This document shows, piece by piece, positions 57,881 to 64,000 of a DNA stretch of 64,000 nucleotides. Each line of letters starts with the position of its first letter. Position 1 is the first letter of the stretch. The DNA is taken from positions 248,001 through 312,000 of the forward strand of contig NZ_LYWY01000040.1 of the NCBI RefSeq assembly GCF_001661915.1. The letters run 5' to 3'. Position numbers and translations under genes: made by a program. Below the pieces are notes generated by a model. The model had not been told where the DNA came from. It made no database searches and saw only the letters and a list, made by a program, of their open reading frames with translations. The DNA comes from Croceicoccus pelagius (lineage in GTDB: Bacteria; Pseudomonadota; Alphaproteobacteria; Sphingomonadales; Sphingomonadaceae).

Positions 57881-58768
57881 ATGAAGGACAAATGGGTCAT
57901 CGGGATAATCGGCGGGTCGGGTCTCTACGAGATCGACGCGATCGAGGATGCGCAGTGGATCGCGGTGCGATCGCCTTTCGGAACGCCGTCTGACGAAATC
58001 CTGTTCGGCAGGATCGGCGAAGTCGAGGTGCGCTTCCTGCCGCGCCATGGCAGGGGCCATCCGATCTCTCCGACCGAATTGAATGCGCGCGCCAATATTG
58101 ATGCCCTGAAGCGCGCAGGATGTACCGACGTAATCGCGATCAGCGCCATTGGGTCGTTGCGCGAAGAGCTGGAGCCGGGGCGGTTCGTCGTCGTCGACCA
58201 GTTCATCGACCGCACCATGAACCGCGCCTCCACCTTCTTCACCAGCGGCATGGTCGCCCATGTCTCGATGGCCGATCCGGTGTGCGAAAGGCTGTCGGGC
58301 CTTGTCGGCGCAGCGGTCGAGAAAGCCGGCGGCAAAGTCGCGCATGGCGGCACATACCTCGCGATGGAAGGGCCGCAGTTCTCCAGCCGCGCGGAAAGCC
58401 ATATGTACCGCCAATGGGGTGCAGACGTCATCGGTATGACCGCCATGCCAGAGGCAAAACTGGCGCGCGAGGCGGAGCTTCCCTACGCGCTTGTCGGCAT
58501 GGTTACCGACTACGACTGCTGGCGCGAGGACGAAGCGGCGGTCGACGTCGCCACCGTGCTGCGACAAATGCGCGCAAATTCGGAAGTTGCGCGGCGCGCA
58601 GTCGTCGAATTGGCGCGATCGCTGCCCGGAGTACGCAGCGCCTCGCCTATCGACACGACGCTCGACACCGCGCTCATCACTGCACCTTCGGCGCGCGATC
58701 CGATGCTGCTGGCAAAGCTCGATGCCGTGGCCGGACGCATCCTGAACCGGTCATCGGGCGAGTCATGA
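57881..58768 (+). CDS. mtnP: S-methyl-5'-thioadenosine phosphorylase
   Basis: A 295-residue purine nucleoside phosphorylase-family enzyme that splits methylthioadenosine into adenine and methylthioribose 1-phosphate. Motifs: IGIIGGSGLYEI (phosphate loop), RHGRGHPISPTELNARANI, ISAIGSLREEL, AMEGPQFSSRAESHMYR and GMTAMPEAKLAREAE, with VTDYDCW near the base site. ATG at 57881 is preferred over an in-frame GTG at 57872. Methionine-salvage partners are not nearby. Confidence 0.92.
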   Translation: MKDKWVIGIIGGSGLYEIDAIEDAQWIAVRSPFGTPSDEILFGRIGEVEVRFLPRHGRGHPISPTELNARANIDALKRAGCTDVIAISAIGSLREELEPGRFVVVDQFIDRTMNRASTFFTSGMVAHVSMADPVCERLSGLVGAAVEKAGGKVAHGGTYLAMEGPQFSSRAESHMYRQWGADVIGMTAMPEAKLAREAELPYALVGMVTDYDCWREDEAAVDVATVLRQMRANSEVARRAVVELARSLPGVRSASPIDTTLDTALITAPSARDPMLLAKLDAVAGRILNRSSGES

Positions 58769-58879
58769 CAGGAAATGTCATCGTCGTAACGCCATCTTTG
58801 CCTGTGTCCGCGTTATATTTGGCGTAGCATCTGGCCGGGGCCCCGTGCGTACGCGCCGGGCGGTATAGGGGGAAAACGC

Positions 58880-59569
58880 ATGGCAGGTGGCCTCGACATC
58901 CTGCACATCGAAGACGATTCGCGCACCGCATCGGACCTGCAGCAGCTGGTCCGCGCAACGGGCGACCGCATCACGTGGGAAGCCAACGGCGCAGACGGCC
59001 TGCGCCGCGCAGGGATCGGCGACTTCGACGTCATCATCCTCGACCGCATGTTGCCCGACATCGACGGGCTGACCGTGGTGAAGCGGATGCGCGAAAGCGG
59101 GATCGGCACGCCGGTCCTGATGCTTTCGGCGCTCGGTCGCACGATCGACCGGGCCGAGGGTCTGGACGCAGGCGCGGACGACTATCTGGCGAAGCCTTTC
59201 GAGGCGACCGAGCTGCTCGCCCGCCTTCGCGCCCTGCACCGCCGCGCCGCCGGTCATGCCCATAGCGCGGTCATCATCCACGGTGCTTTCGAGTGCCACG
59301 TAAAGGCCCGCACCGCCTTTCGCGGGTCCAAGCACCTTGCGCTCAGCCCCAAGGAATTCGAGCTTTTCCGCTACCTGATGGAAAACGCAGGCGAAGTCGT
59401 GACGCGCGAAATGCTGCTGCGTGACGTCTGGAAAATGAGCTTCGATCCGCAGACCAATGTCGTCGACGTCAACATCGGCCGCCTTCGCCGCAAGCTGGAG
59501 GACGGTTTCAACTCGCCCGCGCTGGAAACCATCTGGGGGACCGGCTATCGCCTGCTCGACGGCAAGTGA
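58880..59569 (+). CDS. OmpR-family response regulator
   Basis: A 229-residue two-component regulator. The receiver domain (about 5-118) has acidic pocket residues ILHIEDDS, phosphoacceptor Asp 55 (VIILDRMLPD) and the conserved Lys in YLAKPFE; the winged-helix DNA-binding domain follows (LSPKEFELFRYLMENAGEVVTREML, NVVDVNIGRLRRKLE). It precedes a histidine kinase gene by 47 bp on the same strand, forming a cognate pair. The signal is unknown. Confidence 0.93.
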   Translation: MAGGLDILHIEDDSRTASDLQQLVRATGDRITWEANGADGLRRAGIGDFDVIILDRMLPDIDGLTVVKRMRESGIGTPVLMLSALGRTIDRAEGLDAGADDYLAKPFEATELLARLRALHRRAAGHAHSAVIIHGAFECHVKARTAFRGSKHLALSPKEFELFRYLMENAGEVVTREMLLRDVWKMSFDPQTNVVDVNIGRLRRKLEDGFNSPALETIWGTGYRLLDGK

Positions 59570-59616
59570 TCGCGCCTGATGCGCGCGGCTTGCCGAGAAC
59601 GGGGGCATAGCGCGGC

Positions 59617-60984
59617 GTGACACAGGTCAGACTGCTCGATTCGATTTTCACCAGGCTCGTCGCCTGGTCCATCGCGGTCTGCATCGTCGTCGTGCTGGTG
59701 CTGGGCGCGCTGGTCGGTGCGAAGTTCGAACAACTGTCGACCGCAACCCAGGAAGCGGCCGTCAACGCCGACGTGACGACACTGGCCGAGGCATACCGGG
59801 AGGACGGTGTCACCGGCCTTGCCCGCCGCATCAACGAACGCCTCGCCTTCAGCGCGCCTGCGGGCACGGCGCCGTACTACCTGCTGGTCGACAACGACGG
59901 CGCGATCATCACCGGCAACCTGCGCGGCTGGCCAGAGGGCTTTGACGTAGGGACAGAGCCCAGATCGATCGCCCTTCCGGATGGCACGCGCGTCTATGCT
60001 CGCGCGATGATGCTGGCCGAGGGCAAGCTGTTCGTGTCGCGCGAATCCAGCCTCGATGAGATGATCCTCAACGAGATCGGCTTTGCCTTCGTCGCAGGCG
60101 GCCTTTTCGTCGTCTTTGCGGTCGGCGTTGCCGGACGGCTGACGACGGTGCGCCTTTCGCGCCGCGTCGGCCGCGTCATCCAGGCCTTTCAGAACCCGGA
60201 CGAGAAACGGCTGGAACAGCTGGCGAAAGACCGCGACGCCGAGGACGAGATCGGCGAACTGACACGGCAGACGAGCGAGACGCTGAACCGCCTCAACCAT
60301 CTCGTCGATTCTCAGCGCGAGACGACCGACCTCATCGCGCACGAGATGCGCACCCCGCTGATGCATCTCGACAGCCGCATCCTGAAATCGCTGAAGACCG
60401 CACCTGACGATGCCACGGCGCAGGGGTTGAGCGAGGCACGCAGCGACATCCGCGGGGTCATTACCATGCTCGAATCGCTGCTAGACATCTCGCACAGCGA
60501 AGCACACCGCGGCGACCCGCGCGGGCTGCATCCCGTGGACCTTTCGGACCTGCTCGAACACGTCGCCGAAATCTATGAAGGCAGCGCCGAAGAAACCGGC
60601 CACCACTTCGAATGGGAAATCGCGCCGGGGGTGACCTTTCTTGGCGAGGAAATGCAGCTCACGCGCCTTGTCACCAACCTGCTCGACAACGCGTTCAAGT
60701 ACGTGCCCAAGGGCGGAACCGTCATACTGACGCTGGCAGAAGGGCCGCTGATCACCGTCTCGGACTCCGGTCCCGGCATTCCCTATGAAGACCGCGACGC
60801 AATTTTCGACCGTTTTCGCAGAGCCAAGGGCAACGACGGCAGCAGCGGCGGCTCGGGCCTTGGCCTCGCGCTCGCCCGCGCCATTGCGCGCCGACACGGG
60901 CTCGACATCCGGCTCAAGCCGACGATGCGCGGCGCAACGTTCGAAGTCGGGCGCGAGAAGGCGAAAGCCGAAGAATCGGCCTGA
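59617..60984 (+). CDS. sensor histidine kinase
   Basis: A 455-residue membrane kinase from a GTG start. First helix about 10-33, periplasmic sensor domain about 35-150, second helix about 155-175, then a HAMP-like linker. The phosphoacceptor is His 242 (DLIAHEMRTPLMHL). The ATPase region has N box LVTNLLDNAFKYV, G1 VSDSGPGIP and G2 GGSGLGLALA. It is the partner of the response regulator upstream and ends next to the convergent Lrp/AsnC gene (TGATCA shared border). Confidence 0.92.
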   Translation: MTQVRLLDSIFTRLVAWSIAVCIVVVLVLGALVGAKFEQLSTATQEAAVNADVTTLAEAYREDGVTGLARRINERLAFSAPAGTAPYYLLVDNDGAIITGNLRGWPEGFDVGTEPRSIALPDGTRVYARAMMLAEGKLFVSRESSLDEMILNEIGFAFVAGGLFVVFAVGVAGRLTTVRLSRRVGRVIQAFQNPDEKRLEQLAKDRDAEDEIGELTRQTSETLNRLNHLVDSQRETTDLIAHEMRTPLMHLDSRILKSLKTAPDDATAQGLSEARSDIRGVITMLESLLDISHSEAHRGDPRGLHPVDLSDLLEHVAEIYEGSAEETGHHFEWEIAPGVTFLGEEMQLTRLVTNLLDNAFKYVPKGGTVILTLAEGPLITVSDSGPGIPYEDRDAIFDRFRRAKGNDGSSGGSGLGLALARAIARRHGLDIRLKPTMRGATFEVGREKAKAEESA

Positions 60985-61455
60985 TCAGATCGGAAGCCGC
61001 GTCGTCCACTTGATGCGGCGCATGGCGAAGCTGGAATTGACCGAGGCGACGCCCGGCATGTGGACGAGCACTTTCTTCAGGAACCGCTCGTATTCCTCGA
61101 TCGATCCGGCAACCACGCGCAGCAGGTAGTCGCTGTCCCCGCCGACGAGGAAGCACTCCACGATCTGCGGGTGGCTGTCGACCGCGCCGGCAAAGGCTTC
61201 CAACGTATCTTCATCGTGCCGCGTGATGCGAACGTTGGCGAAGACATCGACGCCAAGCCCGACCTTGCGCTGATCGAGCACGATCTCGCGGCTGGCGATC
61301 ACGCCATCTTCTTCCAGCTTCTTGAGCCGCCGCCAGCAGGGCGTGTGGGACAGGCCCACTTTATCGGCCAGCGCATTGATCGAAAGTTCGGGTTCGGCCT
61401 GCATGGTGCGCAGGATCTTCCAGTCGGTATCGTCCATGCCATTTCGCATTTGCAT
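60985..61455 (-). CDS. Lrp/AsnC-family transcriptional regulator
   Basis: A protein of about 156 residues: N-terminal helix-turn-helix (DDTDWKILRTMQAEPELSINALADKVGLSHTPCWRRLKKLEEDG) and C-terminal RAM ligand domain (FANVRITRHDEDTLEAF, PQIVECFLVGGDSDYLLRVVAGSIEEYERFL). It lies divergent from the branched-chain 2-oxoacid dehydrogenase genes, the position of BkdR-like activators, with a palindrome in between. Start options are ATGs at 61455, 61449 and 61437; the last (MDDTDWKIL) is the family-typical N-terminus. Confidence 0.9.
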   Translation of the reverse strand: MQMRNGMDDTDWKILRTMQAEPELSINALADKVGLSHTPCWRRLKKLEEDGVIASREIVLDQRKVGLGVDVFANVRITRHDEDTLEAFAGAVDSHPQIVECFLVGGDSDYLLRVVAGSIEEYERFLKKVLVHMPGVASVNSSFAMRRIKWTTRLPI

Positions 61456-61493
61456 CAAATAGTGAAATAGCTTTTACGCCAGAGAGCCGGAAA

Positions 61494-61508
61494 AGGAAAA
61501 TTTTTCCT
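61494..61508. promoter_or_regulatory. palindromic operator, probable Lrp/AsnC site
   Basis: AGGAAAA-T-TTTTCCT, a perfect 7-bp inverted repeat with a 1-nt centre, lies between the divergent Lrp/AsnC and bkd genes in an otherwise gene-free 150-bp region. AT-rich palindromes of about 15 bp are typical Lrp-family binding sites. The assignment rests on position and symmetry. Confidence 0.5.
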
Positions 61509-61608
61509 AACAGGGCGTGCGCGGCGGCAGATTCAGGGAAAACATTCCTCTCAAACTGCGTTAGACTGACGAGAGCGGCCCGCGAACATGCCGCAAGAGG
61601 ATGCACGT

Positions 61609-62880
61609 GTGACGAAATCGAACCTTCCCCGCCTAGAGCTTCACATTCCGGAGCCGCCTTCCCGTCCCGATACGGAAGTCAGCTTCGCGCACGTCAATCG
61701 CGGCGAGGCTGGCGCGGTGCGCCGCCCCGACATTGCCGAGCACGAAAGCAACATGCGCGACCTGCCGTACGAGCTGATCCGCGTGCTAGACGACGACGAC
61801 AGGGCCGTCGGTCCCTGGGACCCGAAGCTTGCGCCCGAAACGCTGATCAAGGGCCTGCGCGCCATGGTCCTGACCCGCGCGTTCGACGACCGGCTGTTCC
61901 GCGCCCATCGCCAGGGCAAGACCAGCTTCTACATGAAGTCCACCGGCGAGGAGGCGATCTCTGCCGCGCAATCTATGGCGCTGGACAAGGGGGACATGTT
62001 CTTTCCCACCTATCGCGCGATGGCTTGGCTTCACGCGCGCAACTATCCGCTCACCACGCTGTGCAACCAGATCTTCTCGAATGCGGAAGACCCGCTGGCG
62101 GGCAAGCAGCTGCCGATCCTGCACTCTGCGCGTGAGTACGATTTCTACTCGATCTCGGGCAACCTGGGCGTTCGTTTCGTCCATGCCGTGGGCTGGGCGA
62201 TGGCGTCGGCCTACAAGAACGACACCAAGATTTCCCTCGCTTATGTCGGTGACGGCACGACTGCGGAAGGCGACTTCCACGAAGCGATGACCTTCGCCGC
62301 CGCCTACCGCGCGCCGACGATCCTGTGCGTTACGAACAACCAGTACGCGATTTCCAGCTTCGCCGGTTTCGCAGCGCCCGAACGTCTGCCGTTTGCGGCC
62401 AAGGCGCTGGCCTATGGCTTCCCCGGCATCAAGGTCGACGGCAACGATTTCCTTGCCGTCTGGGGCGCGACGCAGTGGGCGGCAGAACGTGCCCGCACCA
62501 ACAACGGCCCGACCCTGATCGAGTTCTACACCTACCGCGCCGAAGGGCACTCCACCTCCGACGATCCCAGCGCATATCGCCCCAAGGACGAAGCGAAGCA
62601 CTGGCCGCTGGGGGATCCGGTCGAGCGCCTGAAGGACCACCTGATCGCGCTGGGCGCATGGGACGAGGAGCGTCACGCCGCGCTGGAAGCCGAACTGAAG
62701 GAAAAGGTGAAGATCGCCGTGAAGGAAGCCGAGGCCATCGGCACTCTGGGCCAGTCGAAGCCCCCGATCGAGGAAATGTTCGAGGACGTCTTCGCCGAAA
62801 AGGACTGGAGGCTGAAAGAACAGCTGCGCGAGCTCAAGCGCCGCCGTGCCGGGGATTCTGCGGCAGGAGAAGGCGCATGA
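61609..62880 (+). CDS. bkdA1: branched-chain 2-oxoacid dehydrogenase E1 alpha subunit
   Basis: A protein of about 423 residues, the thiamine-diphosphate E1 alpha chain that decarboxylates 2-oxoacids from Leu, Ile and Val. The TPP motif is GDGTTAEGDFHEAM ... NN; other landmarks are TSFYMKSTGEEA, FFPTYRAMAWL and the phosphorylation-loop equivalent GHSTSDDPSAYRP. The GTG at 61609 is chosen for the AAGAGGA site 7 bp upstream; an in-frame ATG at 61588 is the alternative. It is divergent from the Lrp-type regulator and overlaps the E1 beta start by ATGA. Confidence 0.92.
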   Translation: MTKSNLPRLELHIPEPPSRPDTEVSFAHVNRGEAGAVRRPDIAEHESNMRDLPYELIRVLDDDDRAVGPWDPKLAPETLIKGLRAMVLTRAFDDRLFRAHRQGKTSFYMKSTGEEAISAAQSMALDKGDMFFPTYRAMAWLHARNYPLTTLCNQIFSNAEDPLAGKQLPILHSAREYDFYSISGNLGVRFVHAVGWAMASAYKNDTKISLAYVGDGTTAEGDFHEAMTFAAAYRAPTILCVTNNQYAISSFAGFAAPERLPFAAKALAYGFPGIKVDGNDFLAVWGATQWAAERARTNNGPTLIEFYTYRAEGHSTSDDPSAYRPKDEAKHWPLGDPVERLKDHLIALGAWDEERHAALEAELKEKVKIAVKEAEAIGTLGQSKPPIEEMFEDVFAEKDWRLKEQLRELKRRRAGDSAAGEGA

Positions 62881-63908
62881 CCGAAACGAAGCGCATGAAC
62901 ATGATCCAGGCGCTCAACAGCGCGCTGGACGTGAAGATGGGTCAGGACGAGGACGTTCTCGTCTTCGGCGAAGACGTCGGCTATTTCGGCGGCGTCTTCC
63001 GCGTTACCGAAGGGCTTCAGGCCAAGCACGGCCTGAAACGCTGTTTCGACGCGCCGCTGACCGAAGGCGGCATCATCGGCAGCGCCATCGGCATGGCGGC
63101 GTACGGCCTGAAGCCGGTGCCCGAGATCCAGTTCGCCGACTACATCCTGCCCGCTTACGACCAGCTCGTGTCCGAAGCCGCGCGCCTGCGTTACCGTTCA
63201 AACGGCGAGTTTTCGGCCCCCGTCACCGTACGCACTCCCTATGGCGGCGGCATCTTCGGCGGTCAGACCCACTCGCAGAGCCCCGAGGCGATCTTCGCCC
63301 ACGTCACGGGCCTCAAGACGGTGATCCCGTCGAACCCCTATGACGCCAAGGGCCTGCTCATCGCCTCGATCGAGTGCGAGGATCCGGTCATTTTCCTTGA
63401 GCCCAAGCGCCTCTACAACGGCCCCTTTTATGGCCGCCCGGACGAGGAGCTGAAGACCTGGGCCAATTCGGGCCTTGCCACAGCGGACGTCCCCGTCGGG
63501 CATTACGAAGTCCCGCTGGGCCGCGCGTCGCTGGTGCGCGAAGGCAGCGAAGTCACCGTACTTGCCTATGGCACGATGGTTCACGTTGCAGAGGCCGGTA
63601 TCGCCGATGCCGGTGTCGATGCCGAACTGATCGACCTTCGCTCCATCGTCCCGCTCGACATCGATGCGATCACCGCCTCGGTACGCAAGACGGGCCGCTG
63701 CGTCATCCTGCACGAGGCATCGCGCTTCGGCGGCTTCGGCGGCGAGCTTTCCGCGCTCGTCCAGGAACGCTGCTTCGACTACCTGCGCGCGCCGATCGAA
63801 CGTGTCGCGGGCTACGACATGCCCTACCCTCACGCTTTCGAATGGGATTATTTCCCCGGGCCGATCCGGCTTGCCGAGGCGATAAAAGCAGCCGTGGAGT
63901 ATCGCTGA
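62877..63908 (+). CDS. bkdA2: branched-chain 2-oxoacid dehydrogenase E1 beta subunit
   Basis: A 343-residue E1 beta chain: LVFGEDVGYFGGVFRVTEGL, DAPLTEGGIIGSAIGMA, RTPYGGGIFGGQTHSQSPEA and a transketolase C-terminal domain (LAYGTMVHVAEAG, DLRSIVPLDIDAI). With E1 alpha it forms the alpha2beta2 decarboxylase. The start overlaps the E1 alpha stop (ATGA) and its stop overlaps the E2 start (TGATG), showing strict co-translation. Confidence 0.93.
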   Translation: MTETKRMNMIQALNSALDVKMGQDEDVLVFGEDVGYFGGVFRVTEGLQAKHGLKRCFDAPLTEGGIIGSAIGMAAYGLKPVPEIQFADYILPAYDQLVSEAARLRYRSNGEFSAPVTVRTPYGGGIFGGQTHSQSPEAIFAHVTGLKTVIPSNPYDAKGLLIASIECEDPVIFLEPKRLYNGPFYGRPDEELKTWANSGLATADVPVGHYEVPLGRASLVREGSEVTVLAYGTMVHVAEAGIADAGVDAELIDLRSIVPLDIDAITASVRKTGRCVILHEASRFGGFGGELSALVQERCFDYLRAPIERVAGYDMPYPHAFEWDYFPGPIRLAEAIKAAVEYR

Positions 63909-64000
63909 TGGGTACGTATAAGTTCCGCCTGCCCGACATCGGCGAAGGCGTCGCAGAGGCCGAGATCACCGCATGGCACGTCAAGGTCGGCGACACGATC
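63908..64000 (+). CDS. bkdB: branched-chain 2-oxoacid dehydrogenase E2, N-terminal fragment (cut by window edge)
   Basis: The first 31 codons read MGTYKFRLPDIGEGVAEAEI, the start of a lipoyl domain of a dihydrolipoamide acyltransferase. Catalytic and E3-binding parts are outside the window. It follows E1 beta with a TGATG overlap, so it is the E2 of the same complex. Confidence 0.88.
   Translation, partial: MGTYKFRLPDIGEGVAEAEITAWHVKVGDTI

Overview
The window is GC-rich, densely packed chromosomal DNA from an alphaproteobacterium, most likely a sphingomonad (Erythrobacteraceae or Sphingomonadaceae-like). This assignment is an inference from gene content and from the many 1-4 bp stop/start overlaps; no rRNA is present. 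I see no insertion sequences, phage genes or CRISPR arrays. Two tRNA genes are present: tRNA-Val(CAC) and tRNA-Leu(UAA).

Layout. (1) 1-3130, minus strand: valine catabolism (3-hydroxyisobutyrate dehydrogenase fragment, enoyl-CoA hydratase, 3-hydroxyisobutyryl-CoA hydrolase, acyl-CoA dehydrogenase), preceded by two small lipoprotein genes, one an I78-type protease inhibitor. (2) 3939-6904: an acylating aldehyde dehydrogenase divergent from a LysR regulator, then a DUF3297 gene. (3) 7127-11403: a PaoABC-type molybdenum aldehyde oxidoreductase without the Tat signal of the E. coli enzyme, headed by a MocA-like cytidylyltransferase. (4) 11444-19972: an apparent iron/siderophore locus, with a PepSY membrane protein, an HSL-type esterase and a PaiB-like flavoprotein divergent from a TonB-dependent siderophore receptor and a beta-propeller/amidohydrolase fusion. 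A Fur-box-like site lies between the two arms. (5) 19941-36352: regulators (AraC, XRE with its own operator, GntR), a YjgN-like membrane protein, an M48 protease, hydrolases, flavin enzymes, queG, an ABC-2 exporter, an exported MsrB, dxs, NnrU and a POT peptide transporter. (6) 36599-41869: ihfB, tRNA-Leu, a PilZ protein, and a FAD enzyme/GtrA/GT-C-like membrane-protein set. (7) 41870-47600, minus strand: zur, an exported lipoprotein-type msrA with a 41-codon gene upstream, and a purH / heparinase II-III / rpe run.

(8) 47822-54420 is the most interesting region. It is a complete lasso-peptide-type RiPP cluster: HPr-kinase-like kinase, PqqD-like B1, transglutaminase-like B2 protease, a small precursor, an asparagine-synthetase-like cyclase, an ABC exporter and a nucleotidyltransferase-like protein. 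The precursor is atypical. The usual leader Thr is missing, the only ring-forming acid is Asp7 if Gly44 is residue 1, the tail has no bulky plug residue, and the peptide ends in Ser, the residue type phosphorylated by kinases of this cluster family. (9) 54638-64000: a DUF2141 protein, an M20 amidohydrolase, a ClC antiporter, mtnP, a response regulator/histidine kinase pair, and an Lrp/AsnC regulator divergent from the branched-chain 2-oxoacid dehydrogenase genes (E1 alpha, E1 beta, start of E2) with a palindromic operator between them. Branched-chain amino acid degradation therefore bounds both ends of the window.
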